Assembly: GCA_017467085.1 (NCBI GenBank)
Contig: JAFTSW010000056.1
Location: 1-54,722, forward strand
Direction of reading: 5' to 3'
DNA length: 54,722 nt
DNA from: Clostridia bacterium
GTDB lineage: Bacteria > Bacillota > Clostridia > Oscillospirales > CAG-272
The translations under genes were made by a program, and so were the position numbers. The notes under the pieces were generated by a model. That model was not told the origin of the DNA, ran no database searches, and saw only the letters and a program-made list of their open reading frames with translations. Numbering within the stretch: position 1 is the stretch's first letter; every line of letters starts with the position of its first letter. Below, in pieces: positions 16,401 through 25,186 of this stretch.

Positions 16401-19400
16401 ATGACAACCTTTCTTTACAAAACACGGGGGAATTCCACCCCTGAAAATAAAAGACGCGTGTATTTCACCTGTCATCCCGAGGATTTTTCTGTATACTTTG
16501 AAGAAATCGCGGCATCCGTTCTGGCGCTTCACGATTGCGCCATCTTTTATACGGAGGATATGACGGCGGAATTAGAGGAGCCGTACAGGGAAAGCGACCT
16601 TGGTCAGATGAGCCTCTTTATCATTCCCGTTACCTACCGCCTGCTGCAAACGAAAAATCGCGCGATGGATTCGGATTTCCGCTATGCGCAGGAAAAGGGA
16701 ATTCCCGTTCTTCCCATCGTTGTAGAGGAGGGAATTGAAGCCCTATATGCCCGTGGGGATAAATTTGGCGAAATGCAATATCTTTCCCCCTGCGTGCAGG
16801 ATGACACTGCCATTCCCTATGCGGAAAAGCTGAAAAAATATCTGGATTCGGTCCTGCTTGACGAGCAGCTGACCCAAAAGGTGCGCCTTGCCTTTTCCTC
16901 CTATGTGTTTTTGAGCTATCGCAAAAAAGACCGTCATCACGCCAATCACCTGATGAAGCTGATTCACGCAAATCCGTCCTGCTGGGACGTAGCCGTATGG
17001 TACGATGAATTTTTGACACCGGGAGAAAGCTTTCGCGCCAATATCCGCAAAATGATGAAAAAAAGCAAGCTCTTTGCGATGCTGGTGACGCCAAGCCTGT
17101 TGGAATACGTAAACGGAGAGCCAAACTACGTGATGGCACACGAGTATCCCGAGGCGAAGGCGATGGGGCTGCCGATTTTACCCGCCGAAATGGAAGAAAC
17201 GGACAAAGCGGCCCTCTCTGAAAGCTACAAGGACCTTCCGCATTGTGTGCGCTCTACGGATGCCGACGGGCTGAGCTCCGGCTTGCTTGCGGCTCTTCGC
17301 GCGTCTGCCGTCCCTGCCGCGGAAAATGCCGAGCATCATTTTCTGATTGGCCTTGCGTATCTCAACGGCATTGACGTGGAGGTGGATACCAAGCGGGCGC
17401 TTGCTCTCATTACCGCCGCCGCCGAGGCCGAGCATTTTGAAGCTATGCGTAAGCTTTACAGTATGTATAGCGAGGGCTACGGCGTCCGCGTGAATTACGG
17501 TGAGGCGTTGCGTTGGGCAGAAAAATTGGCGGCATATTGCCAAGAACACGATGGAGCGATGCACCCAAATACGCAAATGGCGCTCAACAACGTGGCAACG
17601 CAGTACGTTAACCTGGGCTATCCCGATAAGGCCGCTACCATATTGGAGGGGCTTCTCGCGCCCGCAAGGGACAGCGCCGCTGAAACGCCCGAGAACACCT
17701 TGACAATCCTTGGAAATCTTGCCGCGGCGTACGAGGCTTGCGGAAAATACGAGCAGAGTCTTTCCACGCAGGCGTTGACGTATGAGCTTTGCTGTCGGAC
17801 GCTTGGGGAAGCCAATCCCTTCTCCTTAAAGATGCTGCATCATCTGGCTATCTCCTACGCAGAGCAGGGGGAATACGAAAAGGCGCATACGCTCCTTGAA
17901 GAGACCTATCTGCAAAGCTGTAAGATGCTGGGGGAGGACCATCCCGACACCCTGCGGGTGCTTTCCTCCCTCTCTACCTGCTTGAGCAAGGAGGGCGAAT
18001 ACGCAAAAGCGCTTGCACTGGCAGAGAAGGCATACGCGCAAAAAAAGCGGCTGCTTGGGGAGGCGCATCCCGATACGGCAATGGCGCTTTCCGACTTGGC
18101 TTGCGCGTATGCCAAGCAAAAGGACTTTGAAACGGCGCTTTCCCTGATAGAAGAGGCGTATGCGCTTATCTCTTCGGCACTTGGCGCGCAGCATCCGCGC
18201 GCCTTGCGGGTGCGCTCAAGCCTTGCCACGGTGCAGGAAGAGCTTGGAAATCACGCAAAATCATTGACCCTGCACGAGGAAATTTATGAAAGGCGCTGTG
18301 CGCTTCTTGGAGAGGCGCACCCCGATACCCTTCGGACACTGTGCAATATGGCAATGGCGCAGGTTGCGCTTGGCAACGGCGATAAAGCCATCGAGCTGTT
18401 TGGCGCCTTGCACGAGGCAAGAGCGCAGGTGCTGGGGCAAGGGCATAGAGATACGCTTGCGGCTTTGGGGTATCTTGCTCTTTGCTTGGAGAAATGGGGC
18501 GACTGTATGGGCGCCCTGCCGCACTACGAAGCCCTGTATGCCATAAAGCGTGACACCTTGGGCGAGGAGCACGCGGATACCGTCGCGGCACGGGAAAGCT
18601 GCCAGCGTTGCCGTGAAAAGGCAGAAGAGCAAAAGAGCTCCTGGCAATGGAAGGAACGGGTGTACCTTGGTCTTGCAGAGCGCTTGGGAGAGGATGCCGC
18701 GGAAACCGCTTCCGCGCTTAAGGAGCTGGCTATCGCCTGCGATATGCAAGGCTGCTACGATAAGGCGGCTACGTATTATGAGAGGCTACTTTCCCTGTAC
18801 GCGCCCCTTTTTGGCGAAGAGAGCGCGGAAGCGCTGAAGATTTTAGGACCTTTGGCGGTTGTGTACGGGGAGCTTGGCGAGGACAGACGGGCGATGGAAA
18901 TCGAAGAGCGCGTTTGCAGGGGTTGCTATAAGCTTCTCGGTGACAAGCATAAGGATACGCGCTTGGCAGTCCATAACCTATCCGCTACCTACAAGGTGCT
19001 GGGCGAGTACGGCAAGGCAGAGCGTCTTTGGGAGGAGGTGCTGGCTTTGCGGTGCCGCGAGTACGGCGAAGAGAGTCCCGATGCGCAAGACGCGCAAAAG
19101 AATCTGATTGAAATTTTGCAAAAGCGCCGCAATTTCCCCAAAATGCTGGAGCTTTGTAAGAGGCTGTACGCCGCGCGGGTCAAGTCCTTGGGCGAGGCGC
19201 ACGAAGACACGTTGGCGACAAAGAACGATATGGCTGTGGCATATAAGCAGCTTGGCGATGCTGAAACGGCGCTGGCGCTTTTGGAGGAAATTTATGAGGT
19301 CAAGCGGAAATACGAAAAAGAAAACAGTCCGCGGCTTTTGGTTGTTTTGCGGCAAATAGCTTTCGTTTTGGCAGAGCTTGGCCGTTACAGGGAAGCGGCA

Positions 19401-19520
19401 TTTTGGCAAGAAAAGGTTTATCTGATTTCTTCCGCCCATTTTGTTGAGGGCGCACCGCAAACCCTGCAAGCCAAGGCGCGCTGGGAGGAATATAAAGAGA
19501 AGTGCGCGGCGCAGCAATAA
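16401..19520 (+). CDS. Tandem TIR-like domains with Sel1/TPR repeat scaffold
   Basis: A cytoplasmic protein of 1039 residues. Residues about 18-150 form a TIR-like fold (RVYFTCHPEDF, CAIFYTED, LGQMSLFIIPVTYRLL, GIPVLPIVVE). Residues about 167-290 form a second (YVFLSYRKKDRHHANHL, VAVWYDEFLTPGESFRANI, KLFAMLVTPSLLE, YVMAHEYPEAKAMGLPILP). In the second, the Glu of MAHEYPEA may correspond to the NADase Glu of active TIRs, while the first looks degenerate. A Sel1-like repeat lies near 310-370. The rest is kinesin-light-chain-like TPR repeats of about 42 residues (for example LGEAHPDTLRTLCNMA). AAAGGAGG precedes the ATG. TIR-TPR proteins can be immune effectors or adaptors, but no partner gene lies beside it. 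Confidence 0.8.
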   Translation: MTTFLYKTRGNSTPENKRRVYFTCHPEDFSVYFEEIAASVLALHDCAIFYTEDMTAELEEPYRESDLGQMSLFIIPVTYRLLQTKNRAMDSDFRYAQEKGIPVLPIVVEEGIEALYARGDKFGEMQYLSPCVQDDTAIPYAEKLKKYLDSVLLDEQLTQKVRLAFSSYVFLSYRKKDRHHANHLMKLIHANPSCWDVAVWYDEFLTPGESFRANIRKMMKKSKLFAMLVTPSLLEYVNGEPNYVMAHEYPEAKAMGLPILPAEMEETDKAALSESYKDLPHCVRSTDADGLSSGLLAALRASAVPAAENAEHHFLIGLAYLNGIDVEVDTKRALALITAAAEAEHFEAMRKLYSMYSEGYGVRVNYGEALRWAEKLAAYCQEHDGAMHPNTQMALNNVATQYVNLGYPDKAATILEGLLAPARDSAAETPENTLTILGNLAAAYEACGKYEQSLSTQALTYELCCRTLGEANPFSLKMLHHLAISYAEQGEYEKAHTLLEETYLQSCKMLGEDHPDTLRVLSSLSTCLSKEGEYAKALALAEKAYAQKKRLLGEAHPDTAMALSDLACAYAKQKDFETALSLIEEAYALISSALGAQHPRALRVRSSLATVQEELGNHAKSLTLHEEIYERRCALLGEAHPDTLRTLCNMAMAQVALGNGDKAIELFGALHEARAQVLGQGHRDTLAALGYLALCLEKWGDCMGALPHYEALYAIKRDTLGEEHADTVAARESCQRCREKAEEQKSSWQWKERVYLGLAERLGEDAAETASALKELAIACDMQGCYDKAATYYERLLSLYAPLFGEESAEALKILGPLAVVYGELGEDRRAMEIEERVCRGCYKLLGDKHKDTRLAVHNLSATYKVLGEYGKAERLWEEVLALRCREYGEESPDAQDAQKNLIEILQKRRNFPKMLELCKRLYAARVKSLGEAHEDTLATKNDMAVAYKQLGDAETALALLEEIYEVKRKYEKENSPRLLVVLRQIAFVLAELGRYREAAFWQEKVYLISSAHFVEGAPQTLQAKARWEEYKEKCAAQQ

Positions 19521-19565
19521 CCCTTGCGTGCGTATGTGTATCTTTTAAGACAAGCCGTAAAAAAT

Positions 19566-19594
19566 AAAGCGGACTGCAAAGCAGTCCGCTTTTT
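19566..19594. terminator. Terminator between convergent TIR-TPR gene and thrS
   Basis: AAAGCGGACTGC, loop AAA, then the complement and TTTTT. The A run on the other side lets it act on the minus strand as well. Confidence 0.8.
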
Positions 19595-19616
19595 GTGTTT
19601 TTTGAGAAGGCTGTTA

Positions 19617-21548
19617 TCAGCGCTTCTTTTGCGCGATTTCGAGGCAGAACTTGGAAATCATCTCGTCCACCTTCATCACGCCGCCGTCGCCCTCCTTGCG
19701 GGCACGGACAGCAACGGTGCCCTCTGCCATCTCGTTGGCGCCAACCACCAGCATATAGGGTACCTTGGAAAGCTGTGCCTCGCGGATGCGGTAGCCGATT
19801 TTCTCGTTGCGGCTGTCCATTTCCACACGCATACCAACCGCCTCCAGCTTCGCCATAATCTCCTTGGCGTAGCCGTCAAACTCGGAGGTAATGGGGAGAA
19901 TCACCGCCTGGGTGGGTGCTAACCACAGGGGAAGCGCGCCTGCATACTTTTCAAGCAGGAGCGCCAGCGTTCTCTCGTAGCAGCCCAAGGAGGTGCGGTG
20001 AATGATATAGGGGGTCTTGGGGGTGTTGTCCGAGTCGGTATATTCCATACCGAACTTCTTGGCAAGCAGCATATCAATCTGAATGGTAATGAGGGTGTCC
20101 TCCTTGCCAAATACGTTCTTAATCTGGATGTCCAGCTTAGGTCCGTAGAAGGCGGCCTCGTCAATACCAATCTTGTAATCAATGCCGTTCTCGTCAAGCA
20201 GCTTCTGCATAATGTCCTGCGCCTCGTTCCATTGCTCGGGCGTGCCCTCGTACTTGTCGCGGCGGTTGGGGTCCCATTGAGAGAAGCGGAAGGAGCAGTC
20301 CTCCTTCAAGCCTAAGGTTTCCAGCATATACAGAGCCAAATCCAAGCAGCCCTTAAACTCCTCCGCCAGCTGCTCGGGACGCAGAATCAGATGTCCCTCG
20401 GAGATGGTGAACTGACGCACACGGATAAGCCCGTGCATCTCTCCCGAATCCTCGTTGCGGAAAAGGGTAGAGGTTTCGCCCAGTCGCATAGGCAGGTCAC
20501 GGTAGGAGCGCTTTTTGTTCAAGAAAACCTGGTACTGGAAGGGGCAGGTCATAGGACGCAGGGCGAAGCATTCCTTGGTTTCGTCATCGGGGTCGCCCAA
20601 AACGAACATACCGTCCAAATAGTGGTCCCAGTGACCCGAAATCTTGTAAAGCTCACGCTTCGCCATCAAAGGCGTCTTGGTGAGCAGATAGCCGCGGCGC
20701 TGCTCCTCGTCCTCTACGAAGCGCTGCAAAAGCTGAATAGTACGCGCGCCCTTGGGAAGGAGAATGGGGAGCCCTTGACCAATCACGTCAACCGTGGTGA
20801 AGTACTCAAGCTCGCGGCCAATCTTGTTGTGGTCGCGCTTTCTTGCCTCCTCCTGGGCGGTGATGTAGGCGTTCAAGGCGTCCTTGCTGGGGAATGCGGT
20901 GCCGTAAATTCTCTGCAGCATCTTCTGGGAGGAATCGCCGTGCCAGTATGCGCCCGTGCAGGAGAGAAGCTTAAATGCCTTGACGGCACCCGTAGAGAAA
21001 AGGTGCGGTCCTGCGCACAGGTCGGTAAACTCGCCCTGGCGGTAGAAGGAAATCTCCTCGTCCTCGGGCAGGTTCTCAATCAGCTCGCACTTGTAAGGCT
21101 CGTCCTTCATAGCGGCAAGCGCCTCCTGACGGGAGAGAACGAAGCGCTCAAGGCGCAAATTCTCCTTGACAATCTTCTTCATCTCGTCCTCAAGCTGCTT
21201 GAGAATATCGGGGGTGAAGGACACGGGAGAGTCAAAGTCATAGTAAAAGCCGTGGGCAATGGAGGGACCGATGGTCAGCTTCACATCGGGATACAGGCGC
21301 TTGACGGCCTGTGCCAGAATGTGAGAGGCGGTGTGATTAAAGACGCGCTCTCCCTCCTCGTCGGCAAAGGTAAGAAGCGTAATTTCCGCATCGGCGGTCA
21401 AGGGGGTAGAAAGCTCCACAACCTCGCCGTTTACCTTGGCGGCAATCACCTCACGGGTGATAAGCTCCGCCTCCTTGGCGGCATCGTACACCGTTACGGG
21501 CAGGGCAAGGTCAATTTCCTTGCCATCTTGAAAAATAAAATGTGCCAT
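19617..21548 (-). CDS. thrS: Threonyl-tRNA synthetase
   Basis: A class II synthetase of 643 residues. Domains in order are TGS (about 1-60), the SAD editing domain (FNHTASHILAQAVKRLYPDV, and the zinc-type HGDSSQKMLQRIYG), the catalytic core with LRPMTCPFQYQVF, FRNEDSGEMHGLIRVRQF and the C-terminal anticodon-binding domain (WLAPTQAVILPI). The start is the ATG of MAHFIFQDG, because the ATG three codons upstream abuts the AGAAAGG site. Expression is controlled by the T-box leader upstream. Confidence 0.97.
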   Translation of the reverse strand: MAHFIFQDGKEIDLALPVTVYDAAKEAELITREVIAAKVNGEVVELSTPLTADAEITLLTFADEEGERVFNHTASHILAQAVKRLYPDVKLTIGPSIAHGFYYDFDSPVSFTPDILKQLEDEMKKIVKENLRLERFVLSRQEALAAMKDEPYKCELIENLPEDEEISFYRQGEFTDLCAGPHLFSTGAVKAFKLLSCTGAYWHGDSSQKMLQRIYGTAFPSKDALNAYITAQEEARKRDHNKIGRELEYFTTVDVIGQGLPILLPKGARTIQLLQRFVEDEEQRRGYLLTKTPLMAKRELYKISGHWDHYLDGMFVLGDPDDETKECFALRPMTCPFQYQVFLNKKRSYRDLPMRLGETSTLFRNEDSGEMHGLIRVRQFTISEGHLILRPEQLAEEFKGCLDLALYMLETLGLKEDCSFRFSQWDPNRRDKYEGTPEQWNEAQDIMQKLLDENGIDYKIGIDEAAFYGPKLDIQIKNVFGKEDTLITIQIDMLLAKKFGMEYTDSDNTPKTPYIIHRTSLGCYERTLALLLEKYAGALPLWLAPTQAVILPITSEFDGYAKEIMAKLEAVGMRVEMDSRNEKIGYRIREAQLSKVPYMLVVGANEMAEGTVAVRARKEGDGGVMKVDEMISKFCLEIAQKKR

Positions 21549-21577
21549 AACTATCATCCTTTCTGAAATAATGCCAA

Positions 21578-21752
21578 AAAAACAAAAAAAGCGAAAGCAT
21601 TCGGGGTGCAGTGCACGGTTCCACCCGAAAGTTTCACTTCATTGTATCCTATAAAATTTTACACGGATGGTACCTGCTCCTTCCCCGTGTCGCGCTTGCA
21701 GCCAACGGCGGCGACTCTCTGGAACGGTTTCGGGGAACAGACGTGTTCCGAT
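21578..21752 (-). promoter_or_regulatory. Threonine T-box riboswitch leader of thrS
   Basis: On the minus strand the leader carries the T-box sequence GGGTGGAACCGTG (21613-21625). Just upstream of thrS a terminator forms from TTTCGGGTG and CACCCCGAA, followed by a T-rich tail. Stem I holds the AGAGAG motif and ends with GGTACCATCCG, where ACC followed by A fits a threonine specifier codon. The basal pairs CGGA/TCCG and TTCCCC/GGGGAA flank that loop. Uncharged tRNA-Thr should stabilise the antiterminator and switch on thrS. Confidence 0.88.
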
Positions 21753-21758
21753 GGATTA

Positions 21759-21787
21759 AGTGTATCACCTTTTTGCCCGTTTGTCAA
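21759..21787 (-). promoter_or_regulatory. Promoter of the thrS T-box transcript
   Basis: On the minus strand, TTGACA, a 17-bp spacer and TACACT, just upstream of the leader. Confidence 0.8.
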
Positions 21788-21805
21788 GGGCTTTTTGCTG
21801 AAAAA

Positions 21806-22174
21806 TTATCCCTGCTTGCTGAAATACGCCTTAATGGCGGCAAAGGAAGCGTCGCTGATATCGTGCTCAATGCGGCAGGCGTCCTCCGATGCGGTTTCCG
21901 CATCTACACCCAGGCGCACCAGCATCTGGGTCAGCAGGGTATGGCGCTCGTAAATCTTGGCGGCAATGGCGTTCCCCTCGGGCGTCAGCGTAATAAAGCC
22001 GTCCTTGTCAATGTCAATATAGCCCTCGCCCTTCAGCAGCTTCATCGCGCGGGATACGCTGGGCTTGGAGAAATTCATATGCTCGGCAACGTCAAGAGAG
22101 CGGACGCCGCTTTTTTCTGCCTGCAGAACGAAGATGGTTTCCAAATACATCTCGCCCGATTTTTGTATACTCAT
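21806..22174 (-). CDS. DtxR/MntR-family metal-dependent repressor
   Basis: A 122-residue winged-helix regulator: SGEMYLETIFVLQ, then the HTH SLDVAEHMNFSKPSVSRAMKLLKGEGYI, the wing DKDGFITLTPEG, and a metal-binding dimerisation helix region (ERHTLLTQMLVRLGVD, EDACRIEHDIS). It lacks the SH3-like third domain of DtxR, as do MntR-type proteins. CAGGAGG precedes the ATG. It is divergent from feoA, so it probably represses the feo operon when iron (or manganese) is plentiful, acting at the GTTAGC-N4-GCTAAC boxes described below. Confidence 0.88.
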   Translation of the reverse strand: MSIQKSGEMYLETIFVLQAEKSGVRSLDVAEHMNFSKPSVSRAMKLLKGEGYIDIDKDGFITLTPEGNAIAAKIYERHTLLTQMLVRLGVDAETASEDACRIEHDISDASFAAIKAYFSKQG

Positions 22175-22203
22175 AGCAGCCTCCTGTTTCTCTTATTTTT
22201 ATC

Positions 22204-22232
22204 ATTATACACCATTTTCACTCTAAAATCAA
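22204..22232 (-). promoter_or_regulatory. Promoter of the DtxR-family regulator gene
   Basis: On the minus strand, TTGATT, a 17-bp spacer and TATAAT, about 30 bases before the start codon. Confidence 0.75.
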
Positions 22233-22295
22233 CCCCTATTTTTCATTCCCGACAGAAAAAAACAGAGAATTTTCGTCAAAATATACAAAAAAACA

Positions 22296-22311
22296 GTTAG
22301 CATAGGCTAAC
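22296..22311. promoter_or_regulatory. Feo operator box 1
   Basis: Perfect inverted repeat GTTAGC-ATAG-GCTAAC in the divergent region, about 64 bp upstream of the regulator -35 element and 57 bp upstream of the feoA -35 element. Confidence 0.7.
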
Positions 22312-22367
22312 CCTAATACAATAATTGACAAAATTTCAAAATTTCCTCTTTTTTGAAAAAAGAATGC

Positions 22368-22396
22368 TTGACAAAATAGGGAGAAATCTGTATAAT
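22368..22396 (+). promoter_or_regulatory. Promoter of feoA
   Basis: TTGACA, a 17-bp spacer and TATAAT. Operator box 2 begins eight bases after the -10 element and so covers the transcription start. Confidence 0.85.
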
Positions 22397-22403
22397 AATC
22401 TTG

Positions 22404-22419
22404 GTTAGCAAAGGCTAAC
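22404..22419. promoter_or_regulatory. Feo operator box 2
   Basis: GTTAGC-AAAG-GCTAAC at the predicted feoA transcription start. This is a classical position for repression by a metal-loaded DtxR-family dimer. Confidence 0.8.
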
Positions 22420-22465
22420 TTGCCTTGTTTACAGTGTCGCCCCCGTGGCGGAAATGGAGCCTATT

Positions 22466-22681
22466 ATGAGATTAATGGAAGCAGAAGAGGGAAAGGAATA
22501 TATCATTCGTGCTATCGAAACGGATGACGAGGAGTTAGATGCCTTTTTGTTTTCTCTTGGCTGTTATAGCGGCGAGCCCATTACCGTGGTAACGCGCCGT
22601 AGAAGCGGCTGTGTCATATCGGTGAAGGACGCAAGATATAATATTGATAACGACTTAGCGGCAGCCATTCTGGTTGACTGA
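22466..22681 (+). CDS. feoA: Ferrous iron transport protein A
   Basis: A 71-residue SH3-like protein that supports FeoB. The pattern is MRLMEAEEGKEYIIRAIE, then LFSLGCYSGEPITVVTRRRSGCVISVKDARYNIDNDLAAAI. The start is the ATG seven bases after GGAG; a GTG at 22445 is possible but lacks a good site. A terminator-like hairpin separates it from feoB. Confidence 0.9.
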   Translation: MRLMEAEEGKEYIIRAIETDDEELDAFLFSLGCYSGEPITVVTRRRSGCVISVKDARYNIDNDLAAAILVD

Positions 22682-22694
22682 TAGGGAAAAAGTC

Positions 22695-22735
22695 GGCGCG
22701 GGGCGCCCAAAGGGAATAGCCCCGCCGCCTTTTCT
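22695..22735 (+). terminator. Hairpin between feoA and feoB
   Basis: A GC-rich stem (GGCG-CGGGGC with GCCCCGCCGCC, one bulged base) is followed by TTTTCTTTT. It may lower feoB transcription relative to feoA, or end a feoA-only transcript. Confidence 0.6.
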
Positions 22736-22746
22736 TTTCCTTGTTG

Positions 22747-22762
22747 GTTAGCCGCCGCTAAC
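22747..22762. promoter_or_regulatory. Feo operator box 3
   Basis: GTTAGC-CGCC-GCTAAC, 48 bp before the feoB start. I see no clear promoter beside it. It suggests independent metal control of feoB or a roadblock site. Confidence 0.7.
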
Positions 22763-22810
22763 TAAAAGCGCAAAATAAAAAATTTGATATATTCGGAAAG
22801 GGAAAAATTT

Positions 22811-24838
22811 ATGAGAATCGCTTTGGCAGGCAACCCGAACAGCGGTAAAACAACGATGTTTAACGCCTTGACGGGAAGAAACGAGAAGGTCGGCAACTGG
22901 GCTGGCGTTACCGTGGACAAAAAGGAATACCCGATTAAGAAGGCGTATGCGGGCAGCGAAAATCTGGTTGCCGTTGACCTTCCGGGCGCCTATTCTATGT
23001 CCCCCTTCACCTCGGAGGAGAGCATCACCAGCGCATACGTCAAGGGCGAGCATCCCGATGCCATTATCAACATTGTGGATGCCTCCAATTTGAGCCGTAG
23101 CCTTTTCTTTACCACCCAGCTTTTAGAGCTTGGGATTCCCGTTGTCGTGGCGCTGAACAAGGTTGACGTCAACGATAAGAAGGGCAATACCGTGGATATT
23201 GCTGCCCTGTCCGCTAAGCTGGGCTGTCCCGTGATTGAAACGGTTTCCCTGTCGGGCAAGGGCATGAAGGACGTGGTCAAGGCAGTCCTCGGCGTTGTCG
23301 GCAAGGGACAGGCGGCGCCCTACCGAGAGGGCGACATTGACCTTTCCGATAAGGAAAGCGTTGTTCGGGCAGACAGAGCCCGCTTTGCCTTTGTCAATGG
23401 CGTTGTGGCAGAGGTTGAGGTCAGACAGACTCTGACCAAGACCAGAAACGTCCAGGATAAGGTGGACGATATTTTAACCAACAAGTGGCTTGGTATCCCG
23501 ATTTTCGCCGTGGTAATGTTCTTGGTATTCCAGATTTCCCAGGCGTGGGTCGGCCCTTGGATTGCCGAGGGCATTGAGTTTGCCAACGGGACAACGATTC
23601 CCGGTCTTGTTACGCTGATTGAAATGTTCGGCGAATGGGTCGGCGGCCTGCTTGAGGGGGCGCCTGACATTCTGAGCGCTATCATCGTAGACGGTATTAT
23701 CGGCGGCGTTGGCGCCGTTGTGGGCTTCTTGCCCCTGGTTATGGTGATGTATTTCCTCATTGCCCTTTTGGAGGACTGCGGCTATATGGCGCGTGCCACC
23801 GTGGTGCTTGACCCCATCTTCAAGAGAGTGGGGCTTTCGGGCAAATCGGTTATTCCCTTCGTTATCGGAACGGGCTGTGCCATCCCCGGTGTTATGGCTT
23901 GCCGCACCATTCGCAACGAAAGAGAGCGCCGTGCCACCGCTATGCTTGCCCCCTTTATGCCCTGTGGCGCGAAGCTTCCCGTTATCGCTCTGTTCGCGGG
24001 AGCCTTCTTCGGTGACAGCGCCTGGGTGGGAACGATGATGTATTTCGTCGGTATTCTCATCATTCTCCTTTGTGCCCTCTTGGTGAATAAGCTGGCAGGA
24101 CATAAGGCAAGAAAATCCTTCTTTATCATCGAGCTTCCCGAGTATAAGGCTCCCTCGGTGGGCAAGGCCGCCCTTTCTATGTGTCAGCGCGGCTGGGCGT
24201 ACATCGTAAAAGCGGGAACCATCATTCTCGTCTGCAACTTTGCCGTGCAGCTGATGCTTTCCTTCAACTGGAGCTTCCAGAGCGTGGAGGATGCCAGCCA
24301 GTCTATTTTGGCAACCATCTCCACCCCCTTCGCTTACATATTCGCGCCCATCGTGGGTGTTGTCGCCTGGCAGCTTGCCGCCGCCGCTATCACGGGCTTT
24401 ATCGCCAAGGAAAACGTGGTGGGAACGCTTGCCGTCTGCTTCGTCGGTCTTGAAAACCTTATCGACACCGAGGAGCTGGCAATGATGGAAGGCGCAGGCG
24501 CTGAGGTTGCGGGTATTCTTGCCATCACCAAGGTGGCGGCGCTTGCCTATCTGATGTTTAACCTTTTCTCTCCCCCCTGCTTCGCCGCTATCGGCGCTAT
24601 GAATGCGGAGATTAAGAGCAAAAAGTGGCTCTTTGCAGGCATCGGCTTGCAGTTCTCCGTGGGCTATTCTCTTGGCTTCTTAGTCTATTTCTTCGGCACC
24701 CTCTTTACGGGTGCGAGCTTCGGCGCCATCTGGATGCCTATCGTTGGCTGGGCTATCGTCCTTGCCATTGTTGCCGTTTATACCCTGCTTATTCTGAAAA
24801 CCAACAGAGAGCTTAAAGCAGAACACGCTCGGCACTAA
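22811..24838 (+). CDS. feoB: Ferrous iron transporter B
   Basis: An inner-membrane Fe(II) importer of 675 residues. The N-terminal G domain has G1 GNPNSGKTT, G3 DLPGAYSM and G4 NKVD. A helical GDI-like domain follows, then membrane Gate motifs (VIGTGCAIPGVMACRTI, MLAPFMPCGAKLPVIALF) and a C-terminal membrane block with TGFIAKENVVGTLAV. It starts at MRIALAGNP, eleven bases after a GGAAAGG-type site. Operator box 3 lies just upstream. Confidence 0.95.
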   Translation: MRIALAGNPNSGKTTMFNALTGRNEKVGNWAGVTVDKKEYPIKKAYAGSENLVAVDLPGAYSMSPFTSEESITSAYVKGEHPDAIINIVDASNLSRSLFFTTQLLELGIPVVVALNKVDVNDKKGNTVDIAALSAKLGCPVIETVSLSGKGMKDVVKAVLGVVGKGQAAPYREGDIDLSDKESVVRADRARFAFVNGVVAEVEVRQTLTKTRNVQDKVDDILTNKWLGIPIFAVVMFLVFQISQAWVGPWIAEGIEFANGTTIPGLVTLIEMFGEWVGGLLEGAPDILSAIIVDGIIGGVGAVVGFLPLVMVMYFLIALLEDCGYMARATVVLDPIFKRVGLSGKSVIPFVIGTGCAIPGVMACRTIRNERERRATAMLAPFMPCGAKLPVIALFAGAFFGDSAWVGTMMYFVGILIILLCALLVNKLAGHKARKSFFIIELPEYKAPSVGKAALSMCQRGWAYIVKAGTIILVCNFAVQLMLSFNWSFQSVEDASQSILATISTPFAYIFAPIVGVVAWQLAAAAITGFIAKENVVGTLAVCFVGLENLIDTEELAMMEGAGAEVAGILAITKVAALAYLMFNLFSPPCFAAIGAMNAEIKSKKWLFAGIGLQFSVGYSLGFLVYFFGTLFTGASFGAIWMPIVGWAIVLAIVAVYTLLILKTNRELKAEHARH

Positions 24839-24865
24839 TCACAACGCTTTGAAAGGAGGCCTATG

Positions 24866-25033
24866 ATGTTACCCGGAATACTTGCTACTCTTGTCTTGGT
24901 TTTGACGGTAGGCGGCGCTATCCTCTACTTAGTCAGAGCGAGGAAAAAGGGACAGAAATGTATCGGCTGTCCGTATGCCTCTGCCTGCGCCAAAAAATCG
25001 GCGGCTTGCCATGAGGCTGCCGAGAAGGAGTAA
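24866..25033 (+). CDS. FeoB-associated Cys-rich membrane protein
   Basis: A 55-residue protein: one membrane helix (GILATLVLVLTVGGAILYLV), a basic stop-transfer RARKKGQK, then a cysteine motif CIGCPYASACAKKSAAC. This matches the small Cys-rich proteins encoded after feoB in many clostridia. AAAGGAGG lies six bases before this ATG; another ATG lies three bases earlier. The Cys cluster may handle incoming iron, although the role is not proven. Confidence 0.88.
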   Translation: MLPGILATLVLVLTVGGAILYLVRARKKGQKCIGCPYASACAKKSAACHEAAEKE

Positions 25034-25053
25034 TCCCTTGGCGCTCCCTCCGC

Positions 25054-25091
25054 GCGCTGTTCTTGCTTTTGCAAGGACAGCGCTTTTTTTC
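25054..25091 (+). terminator. Terminator of the feo operon
   Basis: GCGCTGTTCTTGC and GCAAGGACAGCGC form 13 pairs around TTTT, followed by TTTTTTT. Confidence 0.9.
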
Positions 25092-25125
25092 TTGTTAAAA
25101 ATATGGCTTTCCTGTTGGATTTTCC

Positions 25126-25154
25126 TTTACAACCAAGAAAAAATGTGCTACAAT
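25126..25154 (+). promoter_or_regulatory. Promoter of the TIR-methyltransferase gene
   Basis: TTTACA, a 17-bp spacer and TACAAT. It supports the GTG start at 25187 rather than a frame opening at 25103, upstream of the promoter. Confidence 0.7.
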
Positions 25155-25186
25155 ACGGTATAGAACATACGTCGGGAGGCTACGCC

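Noticed and set aside
20391..21566. Long plus-strand frame opposite thrS
   Set aside because: Antisense shadow of threonyl-tRNA synthetase; no start signals and a low-complexity hydrophobic translation.
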